Shown one piece after another: positions 1-8,552 of a DNA stretch of 12,470 nt; position 1 is the stretch's first letter; the number at the start of each line of letters is the position of its first letter. The notes beneath the pieces were generated by a model that was not told the DNA's origin, did not search any database, and saw only the letters and a list, made by a program, of their open reading frames with translations. A program made the position numbers and the translations under genes. This DNA is from Echinococcus granulosus (Eukaryota > Platyhelminthes > Cestoda > Cyclophyllidea > Taeniidae): the NCBI RefSeq assembly GCF_000524195.1, contig NW_020170436.1, forward strand, positions 6,743 through 19,212, given 5' to 3'.

Positions 1-1416
1 CCACAGAGCTCATCCTCAACAATTTTCCTCCTTGCGGTCCCACAAATTTCCACATAGCACACAATTTGAGGTGCTGTACTTGCTAGCACGGGTTCCTTTC
101 TTCCCTCTTTTCGAATGCATTTATTATGGTGCATGAACTCGCGAATGCATTATCGTCCGTGTTGGGGTCCGAGATCAGTAAATGTTCAGCTGCAGTGGTG
201 GAGGTAATGGTGTGGTGGTCTCTTTTGCTGTGTATAACAGGTGACGGCTCCGAGGACGCCAGAACATATTAGAGAGTGTTAGTTCGAAAATTGTGGATTA
301 GCAGTGCGCAATGTGGTGCGATATTTGAAGAAATTGAGAGGGCGAGTGTCGAATGAGTGAGCAATGTAATCAAGCAAGCATTATGGACAATCTGCAATTC
401 TACCAACGAATATTGCCACTCGTTGCTCAGTCTGATGCAATATTACCCCAATTCTAGATTGGTCGTCCCATGTACTGTAATTCCACAAGCAGGGAAAAAC
501 AGGAGAGCGAGTCGACTGTCCCGAAGAGCAGCGGAAATCAAGGCAGTAGACAATTTGCCTAACTTATAACTAATATTGCTTCCTGCTTCCGAGTGATGGT
601 CTCAACTAAACAGAGTTTCGTCTACGGTTGTAAAATCCAAAAGACTTATTGACAAACGAGAAGATTGAGTTATCATGCCATTGCGAAAGACATCCCTCTG
701 AACTTAGAGGTGACAACAGAACCGGTAGCTGATTCTACATGGAATGGATGCTAAATGTCATGCTTCTACAGCAAACGAATTAATAACTCTTATGATACTC
801 CGCCTAACTTCATACTGAATAGCATTTAGTAAAATGAGTGCTTAATCATTGTACGAAGCGCATAATGAGGACCGAGATTCAGAAGGTGAAATGAGTGAGG
901 GTCATAACGCGATGTGTTTTAATGTGCAAAGATCTGCAAATAAAAAGAAAAAAATTTGGCTATATTTGTGCAAACCTTTGCCCCACATTTAAGCACTGCT
1001 CACCTGGAAGCCGTGCTTTCACATCTTCTTTGAATTTATGAGGGCTCGGTAATGTTGCAAGCAACTATTTGTTCTCCCCACTGAAATAATTAGAGTGTAG
1101 TTAGGAGGGCTTGATCAACTCTAGTTAAAGCCACTAGTTAATGCCACAAAAGGTAGTGGAAGGAAGATTACCTGTGTGAATTCAATTTCGACGATGTTGA
1201 AGACGTCTGCAATCGCGGGAGGATATTCCGACACCTTTCACAAGCACATTGGAATGAGTCTTAATGCAAATTAATTTACCGACAAATACAAAGAAACGGT
1301 TTTGCAATTTAAGGCCGACTCAGGTGAGCATCAATTAGTTGTCGGACAATGTAGGCTATCTTGAAGCGCAAAGTCATGAAAGGTGCGAAGACTGCTGCGA
1401 ATAGGATGGATATTTA
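1..1416. other. Gene-free stretch, no recognised feature
   Basis: No convincing gene is visible. The longest frame here starts at a GTG at 357 and runs 70 codons to 569, with no recognisable motif. Two small direct repeats can be seen: the 10-mer cgaatgcatt at 112-121 and again at 142-151, and an imperfect tandem pair at 1117-1132 and 1133-1145 sharing ctagttaa and gcc. An A-rich tract at about 936-956 contains an AATAAA hexamer, but nothing upstream makes it a convincing polyadenylation site. Confidence 0.6.
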
Positions 1417-1422
1417 ACTCAC

Positions 1423-1684
1423 AGCATTATGAATGCTCTTTTGTCTCCTCGACTTAGATTAACACGCATGAGAGCAAGATATCGCCCAATGGGAAAGCGT
1501 CTGTTTAGGAGAGCACAAGTTCCATAAAGAAAGGGGCTTTGTTTCTTTACTTCGTGAACGGCCAGTTTCACACAAACCTCGAGGCACAAAGAGGATGCGA
1601 AGTCTGATTTCCTGCAAGCCTTGCTAACCTCCAAGCATTCCCGTACTAATGCAATATAAAACACCCTTCTGTGCTCAATCTCCT
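1423..1684 (-). other. Weak candidate exon inside block A
   Basis: This 262-base minus-strand interval lies between an acceptor-like site (pyrimidine tract, then cttagacag) and a donor-like GTGAGT, with one frame open across all 86 codons. The predicted peptide includes EIEHRRVFYIALVRECLEVS near its start and has no domain I recognise. Against it: no partner exon is visible, splice-like signals and frames of this length arise by chance in 12 kb, and in the 92% identical copy at 9313-9465 every codon difference I could read is amino-acid changing, including two stops (9386-9388 TAG, 9446-9448 TAA). It may be a chance frame, or a remnant of an older exon carried by the repeat. Confidence 0.13.
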
Positions 1685-1770
1685 CTGTCTAAGCCGAGGA
1701 TAGAAGTGAGGACCATTGAGAGACGATTAAAAGACTGACTCTTGTCATAGCAACAGTAAAAAATACAAAT
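1548..1770 (-). repeat. Repeat block A, left copy (inverted relative to 9285-9505)
   Basis: The reverse complement matches 9285-9505. The core 1588-1740 aligns base for base with 9313-9465 (153 bases each, no gap, about 12 differences, roughly 92% identity by hand). Similarity falls sharply outside the core: it fades before about 1770 on one side and to about 65% past 1588 on the other. On the minus strand the core holds a pyrimidine-rich run ending in cttagacag, which resembles a 3' splice site. From 1684 to 1423 minus a frame stays open for 86 codons and stops at a GTGAGT (1422-1417) that resembles a 5' splice site. The right copy has stops in this frame, so coding is weakly supported. The repeat relationship itself is secure; the family is unknown. 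Confidence 0.9.
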
Positions 1771-1938
1771 ACAAGGCTATCCTACTGATCTGTTCGAGTC
1801 CAGGCGTTAATGCCATGAACGTTTTACCATTTGACTGGGGTTTGCAGGAATGAGTCTGGCCCGTTTGGAAGCAAACAGGGTGGTGTGAATGAAGTGTCAC
1901 CATATTTGTGGGTCCAACGTGGAGGACGTAGATACGAC

Positions 1939-2260
1939 ATCCTGTTCACTTTGAGGCCACATTGTACCAAGAAGGTTTAGAAATTCCTAAGAGCCCAGTG
2001 CTGCCAGGCACATAGGTGCAGAAATTAAATCAAACTATTTACGAATATGCAGCCGTGCGGGCCAAAATGAGGTGCTCAATTCTTCCTTCGCAGGCCATGT
2101 GTAGATTTCGTCACATCCTGGAAGAGGAATTGCAGTAACAGAGAGTTGTGAATTAATTCCGCAGTATCAGTTTCATTGTCAAGAGCACACAGAGCCACGC
2201 ATCAGAAGTGGAATGTTAATTTTCGCCATTGTTGCTATGCAACCAAATGGACGTTTCTCG
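1939..2260 (-). repeat. Repeat block B, left copy (inverted relative to 10065-10386)
   Basis: The reverse complement aligns with 10065-10386; both spans are 322 bases and at most a base or so of gap is needed. Identity varies along the block: about 85% over 59 bases (reverse complement from 2241), about 66% over the next 70, then 26 consecutive identical bases (2090-2115 against 10209-10234), then about 58% over 43, improving again around the shared gcctggca and gctctta words. It lies directly beside block C copy 1, which begins near 2286. I do not recognise the family. Confidence 0.88.
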
Positions 2261-2285
2261 TTGGTCGCTTTCAATCCATGGGAAC

Positions 2286-2610
2286 GGAGGTGGGTTGCTG
2301 CGCATTGCTGCCGAATATGAAGACCTGCCAAGCACATGGAAGTATGGCTCTAAATCCAACTACTCCTGTTTTCGCCTGGTGAGGAGTCAATGTACATCTT
2401 CGAGTGTTGGCTGGAAACAGAGGCTTGGCCATGCTACTTGAGGTGGCTGTCGCTAATCATGCTGTTGATTTGAGCAGTTGTGTGAAAGAAGAAAAATGCA
2501 GTTACCTGGTTGTGTGGAGTTGGGGAAAGTGCTTTAATGCTGTGATAAGACTGAAGTTGGAAACTTTATCCATAAGTAGGCGTTAAAGTTTTCCGAAGGC
2601 CACAAGTCCC
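2286..2610 (+). repeat. Repeat block C, copy 1 (direct match to 6377-6955)
   Basis: Shared words in the same order include attgctg, gacctgccaag, cacatggaagt, gctctaaatc, ggctgga and acctggttgtgtg. The 180 bases at 2407-2586 align without a gap to 6752-6931 with about 45 differences (75% identity by hand). A frame is open here from 2404 to 2586, but the differences from copy 2 fall almost evenly on codon positions (about 18, 13 and 14), and copy 2 has stops in that frame, so it looks non-coding. Copy 1 lacks about 250 bases that copy 2 has between gctctaaatc and ggctgga. Confidence 0.9.
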
Positions 2611-3050
2611 AGTCATCATGCAATAAGACACGTTGGTCCCAATGTGACAAATCTAGATGACAAATGCACCAATTGAAATGTCTATCATACTAGCCTTGTT
2701 TGCAAAAGCAGCATGCAGCGTTTGCATTATTCTTCTATTCCACCTCCGGTTTCGCACAGCTGAGGCAAGAAACTTTGCTTGAGAATGACATCCTCCACCA
2801 TGTACACTGGGGAGAGTGTGCATCTGCATGCAGCAAGTGATCCGGATGGACCGGAAATATTCTCTTCCTGAAGAAGAGACTGCGCCCACACGAAAGGCAT
2901 CAGTTTAATCTGCCCGTGTGGCGAAGGTAAGGTCAATTCGAATCTGCGCCCAAATGGGTAAAAGCCGGTCACATCAGCTAGAATATATTGGATATTCCAG
3001 GAATTCGTAGCTAAGTAAAACACATGCACTCAGGAAGTGTTTCCACACTA
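2611..3050. other. Gene-free stretch, no recognised feature
   Basis: Overlapping minus-strand frames of 78 and 100 codons (2653-2889 and 2727-3029) are present in different registers. Neither shows a recognisable motif, and the overlap suggests chance. A 10-base perfect palindrome, ctgcatgcag, lies at 2824-2833. Confidence 0.6.
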
Positions 3051-3054
3051 TGAT

Positions 3055-3070
3055 ATACATATATATATAT
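3055..3070. repeat. Short AT microsatellite
   Basis: An alternating tract, gatatac followed by about six AT units, ends just before tccctagg. It is a short simple-sequence repeat with no sign of a regulatory role. Confidence 0.85.
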
Positions 3071-5390
3071 TCCCTAGGCAAACACTTGCTCCGTGCATAT
3101 ACGTAGTCGTGTTTGCTAGCAGTATTTGTGCTGCTGGCCGACGTGTGTGCAGGTGAGCACAGACCTACTGAGTGTATGTACACGCCCTGTGGTGGGATGG
3201 TAAAGGACACCGTTAAATGAGCCACAGTCTTGGCTGGGGATACGTGGATGCCCAGAGATGGCTCCTGAGTTTGCATTTCATATACGATCCCTTAGCATTC
3301 TTACGAGTTGTTTCACTTCCCCGTCGCTCTTACTTGATTCATAGTAAGCAGATTGTTGTTTCCAGTGTGTTGGTAACCAAGGCCATAAAAGTACATTTTA
3401 GAGCATTTTGCAAACCGCTTTCACGAAGTTGAAGAAGAAGAAGAAGAAGGCCTTTTTGCAATTGCAGACGTGCCTATCGGCGTCTCCACCACAGCGTTCA
3501 TGAATGCACAATTTGCTTTGTAGGTCAATGACATACCGTTTCGTAGGCTACCGTTAACCTGAAATCGACATACAGACAAACGATGCGTGGGTTGTGAATG
3601 CAACCTGCTTCTGACTCAAAGATTTGGCTCTGACCCTGGCCCATTGTGTTGGCATCTTCCCTTTTTTGTGGAAAGCTTTGCACTGGCAATCGGTAAGTTA
3701 CCCACCTTCCAATGCTCTACCATGGTCAGCTCACTTATGGAACCATTCATCTTATGAGCGTGTTTACTTAATGAACAAAATTAGCGTGCTCCCAGCCGAA
3801 AATTGACAGTGGCGACTTAACTGCTTCTTCTCGATTCTCATCATACTACATCACTTCACACGAACTTTTCATGACCATGTGAGCTCAGGCATTGCGTATG
3901 CTTAATGAGCTACACATCCTATGTTTCTACTGATAGGAAAAGAGTAGGTGATGCATGCATGAATGTGTACGATGACATGCAGCCGGAGACGCTTCTTAAT
4001 TAAAGACAAAATGTCTCTGGTGCAGTAATGTAGAAATGCTCCGATTATCTTGCAGATGGCAACCGATCATCCTAATCTAAGCGAAAATGCTACTGGCTAT
4101 CCAATCGAAGAGACAAGTGTTTGGAAGGCTTGAGGAAGAAAGGAATTCAACCGTCAAGGAGCCCTCTCAAGAATAAGCCTTTTGCTTCAAAAGCGTTTAA
4201 AGAATTGCGCACAAAGCACCGGTGGCCTTGGTCTACTGCTGGAGACCGCAGTTTCTGTTAAGTGTGTACTAATTGCAGTAGCTTCAAAAGGCTTCACCTG
4301 ACAGTGTTTGTCTCACTCCAATCCTGGTGTATAGTAATGCTGGTGAAAGGGGAGGCATTGGCATCATCGGTTATGTATCACCCAATAAAGTGTGAAAGCG
4401 ATATATTCTGATCATGGCACCCTACTACACAAACTAGCCCACGTAGAACACATGAAGATGCGATGCGCTAAGACGATTGATGCTGCAAATCTTCAATCAC
4501 CAAGCCTATCAAAAGGGGGCTTCCGATATAGTTTGTAGCAACCGAGTCACTAATTTCGAATGTTGGCTCTTTTCCATACTATGCAAATCCTTCCAGCTTC
4601 TCATAACATTCCATGATTAGTACTTTTACAAGTTCCTCTTCTGTGGTTATTTCAGTCAGACTGTTGGTGATGTGCCAGAAACTTTGGACTCCTACCCTTG
4701 GAAAGGACGTCAACGACTGTTTCGGCCCATTGCAACTGCTCACGAGCTAGCCGGATCCCATCAGACTACCAATCTACTGGACGAGCGACAATGACTTCAG
4801 TGCAGACTGCTTTATTGGCCGATGCAATGGATTTCTTCACCTGTATTCATCGTGCGTGCTTGTGTATGTGCAAGCCCAGCAGCGGCATGTTGAGGACACC
4901 GATGATGGTGAAATAATACGAACTTCCACTTCTTGACTAATCCTTGAGCATTCAACATGTTTGCGTGGAAATAACTCCCCCTTGATTGGCCTCACCTAAG
5001 CTGATGTGTAGCTCAAGTGCACTGCAAATCACCGGAAGGGCAAAGTCAGTCAGGCATTGTGAGAATATACTTGTGGCAGACAATGAGGAAGGGGTTTAGA
5101 ACTTGTGCTCGGCCAGTCTTCGCCTCCTGACCTGTTCAGCAATCAAGCACGCACAGCGTCCAATTTGCCTCCTCACTACGTAAGTGGCAGAGATCCTGTT
5201 TGAATGTGCGGGAGGGCTCCAGCATATCGCGCACACAGAAATTAGCAGCACAGTTTAGAACTGTCAAGTTTAATTTGCTTTCTTCAGAATCCAACTTTCG
5301 GTGCTTGCCACCACCCCAATCAAATCTTTGCTGTGCTTCAGTCCAAAATCACATTATTCGGTGCTAGTTCGAGGGTAGGTCTCACCAATG
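3071..5390. other. Long gene-free stretch apart from one microsatellite
   Basis: No frame here has a recognisable domain. Frames of 60 to 100 codons occur on both strands (for example 2974-3276 minus, 3217-3432 plus, 3624-3806 plus), consistent with chance. The 72-codon frame 4698-4916 plus begins at TTG, not ATG. It is cysteine-rich near its end (FFTCIHRACLCMC) but matches nothing I know. A 10-base palindrome, atgcatgcat, is at 3951-3960. No strong match to the repeat blocks found elsewhere was seen, though weak old copies could have been missed by eye. Confidence 0.55.
3431..3448 (+). repeat. GAA trinucleotide microsatellite, six units
   Basis: Six perfect GAA units are preceded by an imperfect gaagtt. 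The opposite strand reads as a serine run inside a 60-codon frame at 3421-3603, which is most likely just the translation of the microsatellite. Confidence 0.95.
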
Positions 5391-5460
5391 CTGTGTGAAT
5401 TGGCGGAATGTGTTATAATGCTGAAGTGAGTGCGAAGTTGGGTTATTCATCTCCAATTCC
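5391..5460 (+). repeat. Repeat block C, partial third copy
   Basis: About 70 bases match the end of block C copies 1 and 2 in the same order: tgtgtgaa, a G-rich word, aatgctgaag-like, gagtg-gaagttgg, then ttcatc. Against copy 2 (from about 6855) the match is roughly 70% with about two single-base gaps. Nothing clearly alignable was seen upstream, so this is a truncated or heavily decayed piece. Confidence 0.6.
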
Positions 5461-6037
5461 CAAAATGTTGCTCAGTAATTTCGTCACTTCTGCCGGAAAC
5501 GACTTGTAGAGCCCCAATCAAAGAGTGTTATCCACAGCAAAAGCTGTCTTAACAACCAAATGCTAAGGCTTATGCACACATCGGTGTGCGCATTTTGTAG
5601 AACGGAGCAGGCCATTTCCACCCACTCGTCGTACGTGCATCCGTCACCCGTCCCAGTCATCTCATCTGTACAATGTGCACTCATCAATGTACACTTTGTC
5701 ACAATTCCGGTCATCGCGCTGCCTGACTCTCGCCCATGGTCCCTACAGGCATTTCACCACCTTATCCACCATCTTCCTACCTGCCTATCTGACATCATGC
5801 CTGTTCACTCACCGAAGCAGATTCATCGCCTGCATTCAGCGAGTGGTGAAGACCATGCGAGAAAATTTGCACATTTTGATGAAGCGTGGGTGCTCATTAC
5901 ATTGCTTTCTTCAAGGAGGGCAGTTTTACTGCAAACGAGTATCGGGTAGGTAAAATAGACGATGCTGCAAAGGAGACGATGCAGAGCTTTCTGAGTGGCG
6001 ACTCTACCACCCGTAGTTTTGGCACAAACACCAAGTA
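5461..6037. other. Stretch with opposing weak open frames, no recognised gene
   Basis: This interval holds the longest ATG frame of the window, 5560-5949 plus (129 codons, His-rich in the middle, no known domain). An overlapping plus frame is at 5675-5953 and a minus ATG frame at 5484-5714 (76 codons, containing CTYDEWVEMACSVLQ). Pyrimidine-rich sequence ending in ctacag near 5750 resembles a 3' splice site, and ggtaggtaaa near 5945 resembles a donor. No conserved motif, partner exon or signal peptide supports any one frame. A small imperfect tandem pair, caatgtgcactcat then caatgtacactttg, lies at about 5671-5698. Confidence 0.4.
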
Positions 6038-6325
6038 CTAGATGTCAGCAAATGCCTCGTGTCCTCCCATCAAGATGTCGTCCAATATGACGCCGCCATT
6101 GTGGACGTGGGTGAAGGAAAAGGGAGGAGGCAGGCAGAATAGTGAGGAGTGCAATACGTGGCATTTATGAGGGATGAGAAATTTTGTCCGAGGACAAATA
6201 AGCAAATGTTCCATCACATTCCCTTCTCCCCTTTGCATTACATTTGTACAAATATGACAGTCATGAGTAAATAAACATTTTAACAAAGTTGTCCATCTTT
6301 TCATCTGCTTTTCGTTTGTGTGAAG
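6038..6325 (-). other. Frame with a zinc-ligand-like motif, possible transposon remnant
   Basis: This minus-strand frame is open from just after a stop at 6326-6328 to the stop near 6038, with an ATG at 6304. The segment CHICTNVMQRGEGNVMEHLL is followed by ICP, giving C-x2-C-x13-H-x3-C with ligands at residues 16, 19, 33 and 37 from the ATG. Non-LTR reverse transcriptases often end in a domain of the type C-x2-C...E..HLL..CP, usually with H-x4-C, so the spacing here is one residue short. The rest of the 88-residue frame is not recognisable, and no reverse transcriptase motif (such as YxDD) was seen nearby. This could be the worn tail of a LINE-type element, or a coincidence. Confidence 0.2.
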
Positions 6326-6376
6326 CTATAGCTATCACTTTACATGTAGCGGTGGCACAATGCTTGACACATCGTA

Positions 6377-6955
6377 AAGGTGGGAGGCGACGTCATTGCT
6401 GTCGAACATGATGACCTGCCAAGATGGGAGTGGTATAGCACATGGAAGTGTAGCTCTAAATCAAACCACTTCTGATTCCGCACCGAGAAGTGGCAATTTG
6501 CTGCTCTGCGCTTCACAAATTATCAAAAACTTCTGACACAGCAGTAACTGAACAGTGAAAGAACGATAGCAGAACGAGCTGTTGCTGTCATGAGGAAAGC
6601 ACGGAACCATCAAATGTGGGGTGGATCACTCACTCTCAGCAAAAGCAAAACGACGTTCCTCTTACTACTTCGGTTAATTACCACAATAACGTACCCAGAA
6701 GAAGAGCCTAAGTGATTTACTTGGAATATTGAATGGAATGTGTTCCGTGTGATGGCTGGAAATGGAGGCTTGACTATGCTTCCTGAGGCGGCGATCACCA
6801 ATTGAGCGGTTGGTTTGAGCACCTCCATGGAAGGAGGAAAGTGGCATAACCTGGTTGTGTGAAGTTGGGGAAAGCGCTTTGATGCTGAGGTAAGTGTGAA
6901 GTTGGAATCTTCATCCTCAAGTCGGAGTTGGGGTGTTTCGTAGACCGCAAGCCAC
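6377..6955 (+). repeat. Repeat block C, copy 2, with an extra internal segment
   Basis: This is a direct copy of 2286-2610. The left part (6377 to about 6484) and the right part (about 6740-6955) flank about 250 bases with no counterpart in copy 1. The right part aligns gap-free with copy 1 for 180 bases at about 75% identity. Copy 2 also has about 15 extra bases after gacctgccaag: atgggagtggtatagc followed by atggaagtgtagc, which looks like a small internal tandem duplication. An open minus frame across 6610-6828 is best read as chance. Confidence 0.88.
6486..6742. other. Extra segment inside block C copy 2, possible nested insertion
   Basis: This segment separates the two halves of block C that are adjacent in copy 1. 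Its left edge contains gagaagtggcaatttg (6485-6500), the exact reverse complement of 8370-8385 in block E. That suggests the segment is another repeat that entered copy 2, though copy 1 could equally have lost it. I could not trace the rest of the segment elsewhere in the window, and I saw no clear target-site duplication or terminal inverted repeat. Confidence 0.4.
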
Positions 6956-8109
6956 GCAAATAATTGCAGTGGATGTCATTTCGCTCAGTTTCGACCTAAC
7001 CCACATCTACAAATCGGAGAAAAAATTGAATCAAATTTGGACCAACTGTTCAAAAGGGGCGCCTAATTGCACAAAGCTGCTGCAGCATGGCAAAAGCAGT
7101 GAAGGCGGGTGTGTGTAATTGTACGCATGCTCCCGATTAACTCGACCAACTTGATATACAGGTGACCTGAGGGAATTAGAAGTAGTAAGTTGATGTAGGG
7201 TGAGTAAAGGGACAACGAGCAGAAATGTGAGCATCGAAGCGATGTCACTGGAAGCATCACAATCTGATTTGTTTCTGCCTGAGTAGAAATTTATTGCAAC
7301 CTCCAGAATCCACCGAGTAATTTTCTTGCACTTTTCTTCCATAATTTGTTTAGATAAACTTTCCTGAACACTTTCCTATGTTTTGCGAATCCAAGAGCCG
7401 ATATTTGTGGAATCAGCAAATGTAGTTTCACTAGGCTTTTTTTGATGGCATGTCTGCAAAGTAAACTGTGCTAGTAATTATAATATGCAGAGCTGTGTGG
7501 TGTTTGGATGAGGCTTTTTGATTCTGCTGCAAGTAACGCAGGTGCCGCAGACACCGAGTTTATCCACGGTGAGCTTAGGCCACCAGTTCCTTTTGGTCGA
7601 GGCGTCTATCGTTTTTGTTGGGTCTACGCAGCCCATTTGGTCGCGCAACTCTGGGAGAATGGTTGTATTTGTGATCCTGGAATGGCGTGGTACCTAGAAG
7701 ATGCAATGTGCAAGGTCTTTCGAAGACGACGTGCTTTGTGACTTAGAGGTGTGGGGTAGCTTAGGTATTGCATGGGTTAAGGTTTGCACACAACGAGGGT
7801 TGTGATCGTTTACTTTGCTACCGTTGCAATGCAAAAGTCACTTCCTGTTTCAATTCCTTCCAACAGCGAACGACGTGAAAGGACGGAATTTTGCAACCTG
7901 TGCAGAATAGATCAACAATGCACTGATATCTTCCGTAATCTTCTACCTGTCATCTGTTGAGTCAAGACATTTTGGCGGTCTCCACTTGCCTGTCTTCTGC
8001 CACCCTCCCTATCCACTCACTTTATGTAGATGAGAATTGACTGCTTTACCACCCACATCAAAATCAGTCTCCGTTATGGTTCCTTGTATGTAGACCTCTA
8101 TTTATCTCT
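6956..8109. other. Gene-free stretch with one unassigned ATG frame
   Basis: Minus-strand frames at 7031-7342 (103 codons) and 7063-7260 overlap in different registers and have no known motif. A T-rich run (ctttttttgatgg) lies near 7436-7448. The frame at 7508-7741 is listed separately. Confidence 0.5.
7508..7741 (+). other. Unassigned 77-codon ATG frame
   Basis: This frame starts at ATG and is open upstream for only a few more codons, to a TAA. It encodes a peptide rich in Arg, Ala, Trp and Cys that ends FRRRRAL. There is no signal peptide, membrane segment or domain that I recognise. The residue mixture is less biased than in most chance frames of this window, so it is the best single candidate for a short coding segment, but the support is very weak. 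No repeat copy was found for comparison. Confidence 0.12.
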
Positions 8110-8141
8110 ATCAGCACTGAGAAGTCTTTTGTGGAATTCAG
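8110..8141 (+). repeat. Possible scrap of repeat block D
   Basis: The 16-mer cttttgtggaattcag at 8126-8141 is identical to 8803-8818 in the second D copy. The bases just before it (gcactgagaagt) loosely resemble gcaatgccaggtct in that copy. Similarity beyond the 16-mer is weak, so this is a short and uncertain fragment. Confidence 0.4.
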
Positions 8142-8340
8142 GTGACACAATAAGTGTGTGTTAAATTCTTCCACCTTATGCTAGCGATCTCATGTAATTT
8201 GAGCAGACTAGCCAAGTGGGTGCTTAAGATATCAGGGGCCATTGCGTCCGCCCTCGCAAAGGTGATTTTGAGGCCAAATCTTCCGGATTATGTATATCAT
8301 ACCACGAAATGGAATGCTGGCCAGTGATCGACTCTATTCG

Positions 8341-8400
8341 ATGTGAACAGGAAGTCGACTTCTAGCAGTCAAATTGCCACTTCTCATCCCTGCTTTACTA
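8341..8400 (+). repeat. Repeat block E, copy 1 (direct match to 10376-10433)
   Basis: Shared order of words: gtgaa-agg, a gtc or ggtc word, tcaaatt, ac-act-tc and ccc-gctttt, with a few single-base gaps. Part of it (8370-8385) is also exactly reverse complementary to 6485-6500. Block E directly continues block B at the right-hand locus, so it may be the next portion of the same element. Confidence 0.55.
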
Positions 8401-8552
8401 GTAAATCCTCAGGCAACCAGTTTGTTTTGTCTGCTTCCTACAACTCGGGCTTGTATTGAAGCTTGGCACTACGAATAGAATTCGTTTGACCTTCATATTT
8501 CGAGTATGCCTTATTCAGTTTGGAAAAAATGTCTCTTTGAAGTACAAGCATG

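Noticed and set aside
931..960. AATAAA with A-rich tail as a polyadenylation site or retroposon end
   Set aside because: No upstream exon or alignable retroposon body, and no target-site duplication was seen. A-rich runs of this size are common.
1790..1812. tRNA T-arm-like string gttcgagtccaggc
   Set aside because: The bases either side of the loop do not pair as a T stem, and no acceptor, D or anticodon stems can be built upstream.
2404..2586. 60-codon plus frame as a gene
   Set aside because: It starts at GTG, lies inside repeat C, is broken by stops in the 75% identical copy, and the differences show no codon-position bias.
2653..3029. Overlapping minus frames of 78 and 100 codons as genes
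   Set aside because: They overlap in different registers, have no motif, and no splice or start context favours either.
3055..3070. AT tract as a TATA-box promoter
   Set aside because: It is a simple alternating AT repeat with no gene placed downstream on either strand.
6710..6725. agtaaatcactt (reverse strand) as a link between the C2 insert and block B near 10247
   Set aside because: It is only 12 bases long and the alignment fails on both sides, so it is within chance expectation.
6610..6828. 72-codon minus frame within C2 as a gene
   Set aside because: The corresponding frame in C1 is interrupted by a stop, half of it lies in the C2-specific segment, and divergence is not codon-biased.
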